This document shows, in pieces, positions 43,510-54,437 of a DNA stretch of 64,000 nucleotides. The translations under genes and the position numbers were made by a program. The stretch's first letter is position 1. Every line of letters starts with the position of its first letter. The stretch is from Lunularia cruciata (Eukaryota; Streptophyta; Marchantiopsida; Lunulariales; Lunulariaceae): assembly GCA_948567375.1 (NCBI GenBank), contig OX419761.1, positions 38,876,501 through 38,940,500 of the forward strand, read 5' to 3'. A model generated the notes under the pieces. The model saw only the letters and a program-made list of their open reading frames with translations, made no database searches and was not told the origin of the DNA.

Positions 43510-45587
43510 ATGCAACAAGCGGTGAGAGCACGCCCTGGGAGTTCTACGCGCATGCGATGTCTGTACATGTTCAATAGACAAGGAGTGTGTGTACACTATC
43601 ACGTGTGGCTGCGACCACTCAGTGCTTTAAGTCGCCAAGAGGATCAAAAGCTCATGTTTGGTCTTCTTTTCTCTCTCAAGTCGTTCACCGCGAAAATGGA
43701 TCCCATAGGGTATGTGAAGGCCATTTCTTTGCATTGCTTTCTACAGCCTTTAATTGCAATTCAAGATTCTTATTTGTATATTAGCTCGTTTGGCAACTTC
43801 TCAAAATTGAAAGCACTTATACATGCACCTATACATGAAGCCTTAGCGCTCACAGTTGGTATTGGTAGTCATATTGATTCTTGCTAAAACATATGTGGAC
43901 AGTCTAGCCAATCCTGCACGCCTCTTCCCTTAACGAGAAGTTTTGCAGAGGCTCATTATCAGATTTTACGTCTGTTGTAGGGATAGTGTTTTACTGTTGA
44001 TACTTCTTTCACTCACGGCTTTTGCTACAGACCTGTTGCTATGTCGACGGCCGTCATCGTGCTGCATACTTTCGTTCACACATTTCACACTGCCGGTTGT
44101 CATCGTCAGTATTCTCAGTTTTGGCATGTTTGTTCACATCGTTTCCGTTTCCTTTTCATACTCTATACTTCATACGTTCGTTAAACCCATACAATTCCGT
44201 CACTGCTTTCAGACACTCTCAGCTTCCTTTCTTGCATCCTAACTCAATCTTATTATTACTACTCATACATGTCTTCATCGTATTGATGCCAAATTTCCCC
44301 TTTGCACAGGTATGCGGTAGTCATAGTCCTGCGCTTCTATTAATAACCTGTCTTTGATGTAATCGTCCATTTCATGCTTCAGATTCATCTCGGAGTTAGG
44401 TTTAGAGCTCCTTGTTTGCAACTTTCCTGACTTTTGCTGGGTGATATACAAAAAGCGTGTCATCTATCAAATCTCCAGTCGGAGATTTTGCCGGTTTAAC
44501 ATAATACTGGAGTCTGTCACGTGAAACCTGAAGTTACGTTCTGCATAACCGTTTTGTGTAAAGATTTCGTTTCTTTAACGGATGCATAGAAGTACGGGTA
44601 ATTTATTTTCTTCTCAAGAAAGGGGAAATGCAGGAATCAACCTCTCACACGCTATCGTCCGCTCTGATTCTTGCCGTGCAACTTGCAGTGGTAGTAAGGG
44701 GCAATTAGGAGCAGCTCAAATGCAAGGTCAGGGTTGTTCTTTCCACAGTTTTCAGACTGATACTTACAAACTTAGTTTCATGGAGACACCCACAGGCATG
44801 AAGGTACTTGGTACACTTCATCTGTTCTCTTGTGAAATTTATCATCAGCATATCACTTTAAGACGAGTTGACAATGTGTGCGGAGATTGCAATATATCTA
44901 GCATTAATAGCATGCATAGTTAGTGGTTGTAAACAGATCAGAGTCGGTAGAAGTTCTGTCCCCCATACTTCATTTACGGGGATCTGCCTTGCTTTAAACA
45001 ATATTTGTGCTCTTTCGATCTGATTAAGAGTCGGTGGGCTCCTATACTTATTTCTCTCTCTATCCCCAGATTGTCCTGGTGACAGATTCGAAGATGGGTG
45101 ATCTTCGTGAAGCTTTGAAGTATATATACAGTAACATCTACGTGGAGTATGTTGTGAAAAATCCATTATACACACCTGAGATGCCTTTCAAGTAAGCAAT
45201 CCGCTTTCACTGTTTCAATCATCCGCATATCATTGCTTCCAGGAGTCTTCTTACATCCCATTTTCACAGGAGCATTCTGTCAAGCATGTGGTTCACGACG
45301 ACAAACTTGAGTTGCGGAACATTTGCTGGTTGCTCATTTAACGAGAAGAAGAATATACGTTGTTTACTACTTCCATCCGTTGAATTTTTCTCGTAACTTT
45401 GAATTAAAATACGTAGATTGAGTCATTGTCGAACCAGTCGTAACTTAGTTGAGCATTGTCTGTTACTGATGATGAAAAGAAATGCTGGAGAACTGATCTT
45501 AGGATTTGTTTTTACATGTTTATTTTTATTTGCAGATGTGAACTCTTCAACTCGAACCTGGATAACTATGTAAAAAATTTGAGCTGA
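43510..45587 (+). CDS. TRAPPC1: TRAPP complex subunit 1 (Bet5 homologue), four exons
   Basis: Exons by splice signals and protein continuity: 43510-43709 (donor GTATGTG), 44689-44803 (acceptor TTGCAG, donor GTACTT), 45070-45191 (acceptor CCCCAG, donor GTAAGC), 45536-45587 (acceptor TTGCAG, stop TGA). They give 162 residues, near the usual 140-170. Diagnostic segments are YMFNRQGVCVHYHVW, QDQKLMFGLLFSLKSF, GQGCSFHSF, TYKLSFMETPTG, YIYSNIYVEYVVKNPLYTP and CELFNSNLDNYV. It is a longin-fold core subunit of TRAPP, a tether and Rab guanine-nucleotide exchange factor acting in ER-Golgi and intra-Golgi vesicle traffic. The start at 43510 gives an N-terminal tail of about 18 residues before YMFNRQG, as in other plant homologues; in-frame Met codons at 43552 and 43567 are alternatives. 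No disruption seen, so probably functional. Confidence 0.92.
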
Positions 45588-48500
45588 GAAAAGATCTGTT
45601 CATTCAAAGGCGTCCATTCTTTACTCAAAACCTCACCTCTTCTCACTGGATGATTAATGGAGTCCCTTACTGGCCCATTCTTATACCGACTGCCAGACGT
45701 GATGATACACGTCTCTGTTCACATTTTGACTCTCTCCAAGCACAACCATTACGTCCTTCATTACATCCTTCAATTCAAGGATGATCACGTTGTAAGAACG
45801 TTCAACAAGGTCTCATATGCGAGACATTCAAGCTGACTGGCATCTCCAGGCTAGGCGTGGAAGCAACAAAGGACTGCGCTGTTATATAATGATATAGCAC
45901 GAATCTGTTAATCAGCATTTGACGTTTTTCTGTTCAAGGAAGAATCTCGTTTTGCATCTTTGGGTTTCAAGGTATAAATCAGAATTGCCTAATTGTCAAG
46001 AGTGTTGTTGAGTCGAGTTATCTTGCGATTTGGACTAAATTTAGCCCACTCTTGATACTTCTTAGAAGAGATCGATGTCCAGATGTCGGAGCATATACCA
46101 GCCAGGGATTTTGCCTGTCCTATGAGATTCAAGTTCATGAATTTACATGGGGCAGAGGTCTCATGGTGCGGTTCCCAGAGGCTCGAGGAGAGTTTGGATA
46201 ATCTTATCCAAATTGCCAGACAATGCAACTGCAATACATTCCATATTTGGAACTCAATGTGCAGCGGTTCGTTGAAGACCGAATAGAGCTTGAACTCGGT
46301 CTTTACAGGGTAGGTCAGGTTACCACTGTATGTAGCCCTGGACAGCATATTTCCATGGCCGAAGGAGCTAACCAAGATCTCAGAGGCGATCTCATCTGTT
46401 TGTAGGGCTCTGGTTTCCGGGTTTTGGTCGAAGCAGGAGGTTGTCTTCCAACCGGCCGTGCCTCGCTATAAATTCACGGGCAGGGTCTGAGCGCTGTTTG
46501 CTGAACGAAAAGCCCTACATCTCATGAAATCTTCAGAGTTACCATGTTATCCATGTTATTCTCCTTTAAGGCAAACAACAAACCTGAAGTAAGTAGGGGA
46601 AATGCACCCGGCCAAATACTAATCATAAATCTACCCTAAATAATTCAATATTTACTCGATTTACTTTTTCTTTGTTCCTTTGACAATGGAAATATGCTGT
46701 TAACATACAAGGTTAAGACCAAGGTTTCCCACTGTCGTGGTGATCCTCCATCGTCGAGTGAAAAGCTCACCTCGTGAGTGCACTAGTTTGGGGTTGCTTA
46801 TGAGTATGAGAACCATGAAATCACGGTGCAAAGGACCCTCAAATGCTAGGATCTAAAATCTGTATGAACTTTTGAAGCTCTGGTTCTCGTGTGTTGAAAT
46901 CCTTTGTTTGGTAATAAAATACCAGGGTCAGAGGTGTGTTGGCAATTGCAAACTAGGGTCCAACTTTTCAAGGTTGGAAAAGCCCTTCCTTGCTTTATTT
47001 TGTACTTTCTGGATACTTGTACAGAGTGCCATGCAGTCAATGAAGGGTTGGGTCTACGAGGAAGTGGTATGTTATCAGAGGTTAGACCTTTGAAACTCGG
47101 CAAGAGCTCTGGTCTATTGGGGATCTGGATGATGGCATAATAGGTCCTATAAAATCATGTGAAATTAACTATTGCTTCAGATCTCATGAAAACCTTCCAT
47201 TGTGAAACGGTAAGGCTAAATGTACTAAATCGCTCTTTGCATCGGAGCTTTTAAACCTGTGGTCCATTAGCCCACAACTTTCCATAACTCAATTTCATTG
47301 GCCCTGGTTTACGGTTATAAGTTCCAATCGCTCATTTATAATGCACATTGTTTCATATCATTGCCACTTGTTCGGTACATTGATAGCGAGTCTATTGCAA
47401 AACAAATAGTGAAGTATTGTTTTGACTAGGTGGTATACAATGTTCATATACGATCAACTATTATTTGATTCAATCTATCATATATATGTTTCCTTTTGTT
47501 CGACGGTTCGTAGTCAATACATAATCTGATAGTTTATATCTAGTTGTGCAAAATGCCTCTAGTGGACATAGTTCTAGTTCTAGTTTTGTTTACAACTAAA
47601 GAGCTCCAATAGTTATCATCGAGTGTAAGTCATTCAGAATTAATCCAAAGGTAATCAAAAAGTTCAGTATTGATTTTTAGTATACATGAACGATAGTTTG
47701 TATCTTAAATGTTGGTTTTGCATAGTCAAAGTTTTCTTGAAACAAATGGATAATAGGTAAAGCCTCTTTGCTTCAACATTGACCTTGTGAAATTAGAATA
47801 CAATGTATGGTATGGTGTGTACTCACAGTCTTACACTAAACACATTCTTGAATCCTCCTACACTTGCTTCTACTCCACCACTTTCTCCTCTCTCTCTCTC
47901 TCTCTATTGCTTGTCTTGATTTCTATCACTTAGTCCTTCACGTTACTTCCATGTCTGTGTTTTTTTGTGCTCTAATCCAAATCAGTGAAGAAAACCCAGT
48001 AAAGACAAGCTCAAAGAACTATGTACCTTCCTTGGTAGCTCATGGTAGGATATCAAGTCTATATCACATGTGGAGATCGAAAGATTGGAATGGATTGGCC
48101 TTCTCTGACCCAATCCCATGAATCATCACCCCTAACCAACATCAGGGCTAAACAAATACCATTACTATAGTTGTAAATAATGAATTTTTTAGGTTAGATT
48201 TGTAATATGAGTATTTGTTGGGTACACTTTTGACAATTCCCCAAGTAAATATGACTACTTCAACTCATTTGTTGTTGCCATTTGTCCCTTAAATGGCAAA
48301 TTGACTTTTTTTTTAAAAATCAATTTGTTTTGCTTTTCTTGTTCAATGTGCTAGAGAGATGAAAACCATTAAAAGAATCCTATTTGATTTTGCTCCACAC
48401 CTTGCTTCTAAGACAACCCTTATACTCGTAGATTTGGGGTTTCCAAAGAATCAATGTATATATCATCCATTCAATATCTCATTTGATACAACCCCATGTC

Positions 48501-48640
48501 CAAAGAATCAACACATACTTGTAGATTTAGAGTTATCCAAAGAATCAATGTACATATCAGCCATTGAGAGAATCTCATTTGATCTTGCCTCAAACCTTAC
48601 TTCTAAGACAACCGCTAGAAGAATCAATATCCAAATGATT
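45588..48640. other. TRAPPC1 3' flank and intergenic DNA; no gene assigned
   Basis: Overlapping open frames occur on both strands at 45989-46375, none with a motif that I recognise. A TATAAATT at about 46465 followed by a GC-richer stretch could be a core promoter, without a gene that I can attach to it. A CT microsatellite lies at about 47888-47907. 48359-48727 is an open frame with internal repeats (ILVDL.., ISFD..), probably non-coding. Confidence 0.4.
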
Positions 48641-48701
48641 AATCTCTTGCGTATTATTCTCATTGTTGGGTTCATTTTGCAGACCTCTATGGCATCAAGA
48701 G

Positions 48702-50892
48702 CTACCTTGGCAATGCCTTGGTTGTAAGCACAATGCTACAAACGTGCTTTTGCTTCCCCTTTGTGTTTTTTATTGTAGATTTTAGTCTTGTTGCAAGCCT
48801 TGGCCTTCCCTTTGTTCTAGTGATGTTTGGATTCAAAACTTGCGGACCCAATATAATGAGGTTTTCATCACCATTGCAAGTTGCCTTAGAGGCTATATGG
48901 CCCAACATATAACTCCGACACATACACAATTGATTGTAGAGGTTAGGATCTTTTACAACAAAGTCAATAAGCATGCAAAACATTTCTATGAGTTGATTGC
49001 GATGATTGAACACATGATGACTATGATCGTACAAGGAACACACATTTGAATTGGTTATGGAGCACTCCAATGTTGTATTCCCATGCCAAATGGTTCAATT
49101 CCCCATTGATTGAAGATCATTATAGGAGCGTCAAGGATATTATTGTTTGTAAATGCCTTGCTTACATGTTGGTAGGGGATACCATAGAATAAAAATTCAT
49201 GACAATTGCATATCTCTTCCTTCATAACCTTATTGAACAAAATTTTTATTCTGATGCTCTTTGGCTTATCAAACATTTGGAGCTTGTACTCCAAAAGTCT
49301 TGACTACTTTCTAATGAAATGAAAATCATAGAAATGGACTGTGAAGAGTTGATTTTAAACTTTAATTTATGCATAACTGTCAATAACTCAAAGATAGAAC
49401 TCAACAATGGGATTTGTAGACTGGATCTTGCTTGATCCTTGATTTGTTCTCCATGGTCTTTTGGACCGGCTCCTATGACATGCAGAGATTCATCAATCTC
49501 TTATAGAGGTTTGGAAAAGTATAAAAGAGTTGTATATGTGTCCAAAACACCATCTTCCATAGAGTTGAATCCCTACAAAGGTTGGGTAGTGGTTGTCCTT
49601 GCTAAAATTTGCAAGCAAACATAATAATGCATCTATTTTTGTTTCACAACTATAAGAGATTTCATATGATCATCACCTTCTAGCTTGAACTTTTATAGAA
49701 ACATTGACCGTTTCTCTTCTATTTCTACAAGGGAAGTTTCATATTTCATCAACTTGTATACTCATTAAAAAAGTCTTTAAAACTTTTTTGTAGCTTTCCC
49801 ATGAACATCTTTGTCAATTTTTGTATGATGTGCCATATGCAAGAACATGTCTTGTGTTTAATAACAACGAGTTGATTGTGGAGACCATTGTTGCATCTTG
49901 ATTGGTAAATATTGTTGTTGGGAGTGTTATATAGCTCTTAAAAAGGCGGAAAACACCCACTCAAAGCTTGCAAGTGTCTCATTATTGACAAGAGCACAAC
50001 CAAAGAAAATGGTAAATCCATCATTGTCGATTCTGACAGAAGGCAAAGAGAAGTTTGTATATATTTGTTCCAAAATTTATATCAAATAAAATGGTGTCTT
50101 CAAATGCCTTGTATTTTACAATGAGTATTGGCATCCATCAAAAAAGCTACAATTAATTTCTATCTTCTGTAAGATGGTTTTCAAAATAGAGCCCTAGTTG
50201 TTCATTTTCTCTCTTCATAAAGTATGAGATGAAAAGAACATCATTTTTGACAACAACATCCTTGGTTGCACTGGTGGTGTTTTGAATGTCTTTTGGAAAG
50301 AGAAATTCTTTATTGTATTCCAGCTTCAAAAGCCGCATGATTTTGCAAACATCAACCCTTACTTCTTTGAGTTGTTCTACTCATTTCTTCATGGCAATTG
50401 AAAGCTTTCAATGATAATTATAGGAACTCTACTTGGTTCTTTGGCAACATATCATGGTTGTGTTCCTTGTACAACTCCTTAATTTAATGTAACTAGCAGT
50501 GTAGCCTTTCTTCTTGATAACAACCCATTTTCTTTTGCCCTTTTTCATGGCAGCAATAGCTGCCTCCGTAGTTTCTTCTTTGGTGATCTTTGGTTTCTAA
50601 TTGCCCTAGCTCCCACAAATAAAGTGGGAGTTGATTACCTTTTTCGTTTAGGACCCTCCAATGGCTGCTTTTGTGAACAATCCTTTTGGCATGTTGAAAC
50701 CACCTACCTTGGCATAGGCAAAATAATACTCTTGAACCTCGTCCAATGTATGCAGTTCAATGCTGGTGAAGTCAAAGCCACGGAAAAGAGGGATACTTCA
50801 GTGTTGACTTCAGCTTTAACTTTACATTTGGCTTGATCAAACACCTCATGTTGCTCCATATAAGCATTCACAATTGTCACAAATGTATCCAC
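48702..50892 (-). pseudogene. FAR1/FHY3-type (MULE-derived) gene remnant
   Basis: Minus strand, from right to left. An N-terminal FAR1-like DNA-binding region is read at about 50500-50892: FRGFDFTSIE, then YYFAYAKVGGFNM, KGKRKWVVIKK and later YKEHNHDMLPKN. A MULE-type transposase core follows at about 49800-50090 (FGCALVNNETLASFEWVFSA, then TNQDATM in another frame). The C-terminal segment at 48702-49070 is a 122-codon open frame with PQVLNPNITRTKGRPRLATR. These are the FAR1 family blocks in order. FAR1/FHY3 are transcription factors domesticated from Mutator-like transposases. Frequent stops and frame changes in the centre make this a pseudogene or an old transposase copy. The CCHC-type SWIM zinc finger was not found. 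Confidence 0.7.
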
Positions 50893-52719
50893 AAGTATAT
50901 AAGCAGATAAAAAAACAGGTAGTTATGTGTGTAACTTGATATTCTCCTTATAGAGGATAGTTGAAGCGTTTGTGTGTTCTAATTCATTTTTAACATAGTT
51001 CAAGTTCAACATAGTTTTAACATAGGCGGTAGTTAACAATAGCACGTAGGGTTAACAACATAATGGTTATGAGCGCAGGGGTTGTCTTAGAAGTGAAATG
51101 TGGGTGGGATTCTCCAATTGGCTGATACGTATAGAATTAACATATTTTACATCTATACGAAAATTAGCTTTTGCCTTGGTCAAATTGCATATTTAATGTA
51201 TGATGTCGCTGAATTATACATAAATTTGCAATTGATCTTCCTAAATCTATCATGAACTTAACACGTTTTACACTATGAATCGAAATTAACTAAGTGTACC
51301 ATTCACTGTAGTGAAATCCAGATTTTCTACCCTTAAGACCCAGGTTGCTTTCCTGAGTTGCATATCTCCAATCACTTCAGGATACTATAACCTTGAATTT
51401 GTCAAATTTATTCTTCTTTCTCATCCTGGCACACGAGCTTCATATAGCAAGAATGTACTGTATTGAACTTTGAGTGTCCAAGAGTGCATGCTCCCCCCCC
51501 CCCCCCCCCCCCCCCCCCACGTGAGGTAGGAGCACAGTTCTTTCTGTAGAAGGTTTGTCAAATAGAGAACAGTCCAATGAATGGACCAATGGATAGACCC
51601 ACATTACAAACTTGTAGGAAGTCGACACAAGATGCAAGAGTATGCCGTACTTTAGCTTTTCGGTGTAGTAGATTGATGATGGATATAGATATAGAGAGAA
51701 TATCTTCAGAAAGCTGCTGTCTTAATGGTGGGGAGATTCGGTATAACTTGGGAACAAAGTTAACAATGTGAGCATATTGTTCTAGTCTACGTGGACTTGA
51801 AAGAAATACAGTACTCTTCATTTCTTCTGGCCTGTGATTAGTGATGAGAAGGATTGCGCTTGCTTGTGTTTCCGTGGCGGTTGTCCGAATTTGCTCTCAA
51901 GATTCTGATAGTCACCGCGGTAGCAGAAGGAGGGATTTGTAAAGTTCGGTCTTTACGACCCGCGCTAATGTGTACATGGTATACATAAATATACACATGT
52001 GTACATAAGTGCCCATTCTCTCGATTTTACTCGATTCGACCCACTGTTCAGAAGATCATAAAGTGATTGAAACTGACAGTAACGGATATATCTCAGATAT
52101 TTTAGTGTTTCTCGATGGTATCAACATAGAGAACAAACCAGAAAGAACACTCAGTCTGGAATTTCCTCCTACGAATCACATAAACAACGCACTTAGTGGG
52201 ACTAATATATATGTGTTTTAAGTTTCACAGGAAAAGGATGACAAGACGGATGGGATGCTTGATGGGGTCATCAAGCAGCCGTACAAGGTAAAATGGGGCT
52301 AAGTCCCATTGTATGGGTACGTTTCGTTTACAAGGTTCCACTTTTATGCCACAGGTGGACACAATTTGGTGCACATGATAAGCCTATCTCTGCTTCCCAA
52401 CCGTTGTATTTCCTATCAAACAGGAAACAAAAATGTCTACGAGTTTTTTCGACCACCTCACGAGTTCAGATTCTCGTAGGTGTCACCGACACATGTAATT
52501 GATTCTAGAATCTGACAGTGTATATAACTACTCCCTATAGATGTGTATGCGTCCCTTACCAGTCAAATTCCTGTCATAATCGTTGCAGGTGTGGCAAGAG
52601 TTTTTCAGTCGCTTTTGCGCTTTCCTCCTTGATCTGCAGACCTCTTATTCGGTAGACGACGATTTTGAAGCTAGCATCAAGTAGTTCTTAGTAGAGGTAC
52701 ATGACTCGGGACATGCAGG
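50893..52719. other. Intergenic, with a 36-C homopolymer
   Basis: There is no gene that I can support. A homopolymer of C occupies 51493-51528. A stretch at about 52229-52280 (acceptor-like TTTCACAG, open codons EKDDKTDGMLDGVIK, then GTAAAA) could be an exon, but no partner exons were recognised. Confidence 0.4.
51493..51528. repeat. Poly-C tract, 36 bases
   Basis: An uninterrupted C run outside the LTRs. It may be real slippage or an assembly/base-calling artefact. Confidence 0.9.
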
Positions 52720-53130
52720 GCAGTTTTTCCGTACCGATACTATTAACGCTATTTTACTTCTTATATCTTCCGATCCTTCTTGTCATCCTACGTGGTCGCC
52801 TTTTCCGAACTCGAGAAAGCATTCACTACAGCACCTCTTCCAACAAAGCTTCATGCAAGACTTAAGGGTTCCCGTTAAATTCAATCACTTTGACCCCTTA
52901 TCACTTCCCATCCTTCTTGTTATTCTATGCATGCCGCCTTTTCATTTTGATTCTTTACACTTACTTTTATTCTACTATCCTATACCTTAGATACGATAAG
53001 GTATAGGATACCTTCTCACATCGATACTATTGGAGCTTAACCGCATCTCACTTTTGTACGACGGCCTCATGCCTCATGGGGTCTTCCCATCCTTCGTGCT
53101 TTTTGCGCGGTCGCCTTTCATTTCTTTTGA
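52720..53130 (+). repeat. Dispersed LINE-like 3' tails, two to three partial copies
   Basis: Related phrases recur: CGATACTATTAACGCTATTT and CCTACGTGGTCGCCTTTTCC (52733-52807), CTTCCCATCCTTCTTGTTAT (52905-52924), and CTCACATCGATACTATTGGA with GGGGTCTTCCCATCCTTCGT (53014-53098). They match the tails following the reverse-transcriptase copies at 39245 and 41815 and the one near 62767. No coding part is attached, as in 5'-truncated insertions. Confidence 0.6.
52976..53010. repeat. Perfect 14-bp inverted repeat with 7-base loop
   Basis: TATCCTATACCTTA (52976-52989) and its complement TAAGGTATAGGATA (52997-53010) flank GATACGA. It lies inside the LINE-like tail cluster, at the junction of two tail copies. 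It could form a cruciform or RNA hairpin; function unknown. Confidence 0.85.
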
Positions 53131-53164
53131 CTTACTGCACATTGTCATTCCCAGATATGTACTT

Positions 53165-54437
53165 GACTTAACGGCACCTCAACTTTGGCAGTTCGACTTA
53201 ACGGTACCCAAGTTGGCGAAAACACTGAACAATAATCAAAAGTTTGTTGAGAATCTCACGTGGCAGTTGATTGTCTTAGTTGGCAACAAAAGTCCTAACT
53301 GAAAATCGTAATGTTCTTGTGTGTGAATTGAATTACGTAGTCATCGAAAAACTTAATTTACAAAACCATTGAATCGTGACTACAAGATAAGGTCAACCTA
53401 AACTCCCCGGGATGAACTTCCCGGTCGATTTCCTCGAAAATTCAGGCGAGCCTCTAAGAAGTTTCTTGAATGTTTAACAAATGTGGGGGAGCGCGCATGA
53501 AATTGAGCGCAAACTCCTCAAGGAAATCCTCGGAAGGAAATGCAGGTAAGTTAGGGGAGTTTATTGAATGCCAGTAAAACTAGGGTGAGCTCCTATGAAG
53601 AATTTGAGATTGCTAGGCTGAATATGTTACGAGAATATCCCCAATAGTCCTCTCTCTTTCCTCTTGAAAGGAAGAAGTCAAATTCTTTTTATCGCCGAGC
53701 CGAAATGGTACTTAGAAACAAGAAATTGAGCCGATATGCAATTGAGTCATCCTGTATCTTCTACCATCTGAGGTGGTTACCCTAAACGAAATGACGAAAC
53801 CTACACAGTGGTGAGATGTTTGCTGGTGTGAAATCGTCGAACTGTACGCGAAGTATTTACAGTCGAAGGCTGTCAATAAAAAATGGAACAAGAAGAAGTT
53901 ATATAGGAGAAAAGGGCCAGCCTGGAATCAGTGGATGACTACCGTTTCCATTGACGTATACGAGCCACCGCAGCTTCCTGAACTGTGGCAACACAACCGG
54001 TTGAAGACCAGACTGTTGTTACCGAAGAGACGGCTCCCCTGGCTCCTGGGAATACCATCGTTCATTATGCATGCTAACAAATAGGAGGGTTAACTTCTCT
54101 TGTGTCTCCTTTCACTCCTACGATGCGATTCTTCCTACCCTGTTTCTCTCCCTTACCCCTCGGTATCACGAGGAATTGGTCGATGAGTGAAGAAGTTGGT
54201 CGACTCACAAATGAGTTGGTCAGACTCCCAAACTGCGAAATTCAATGTAATTCATTACATTGAATTTATTTCTTTGTAATACAGTGAACGTTATAAGAAC
54301 AAAGTTTGGATGTTCGAGAATGTCAGTGCTACAGCGGACTGACTAAGTCCACGTCAGGCATTGGGGCATCGTTAAGTCTTCTTGGCCAACTTGGGGTACC
54401 TTTAAGTCGAATGCCAAAGTTGAGGTACTGTGAAGTC
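53165..54437. mobile_element. Non-autonomous DNA element with 53-bp terminal inverted repeats
   Basis: The left end 53165-53217 begins GACTTAACGGCACCTCAAC and ends CAAGTTGGC. The right end 54385-54437 is its reverse complement with about four substitutions and two one-base indels. Each end contains two related sub-units (GACTTAACGG.ACC). The 1.17-kb interior has no transposase frame. I see no clear target duplication, so the exact ends and superfamily are open. A near-perfect palindrome (54238-54267) lies inside near the right end. Confidence 0.65.
54238..54267. repeat. 30-bp palindrome
   Basis: AAATTCAATGTAAT, TC, ATTACATTGAATTT: two perfect 14-base arms with a 2-base centre. Located within the TIR element. 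Confidence 0.9.

Noticed and set aside
45989-46405. Overlapping frames on both strands
   Set aside because: No motif, no splice-supported partner, and both strands open in the same stretch; probably chance.
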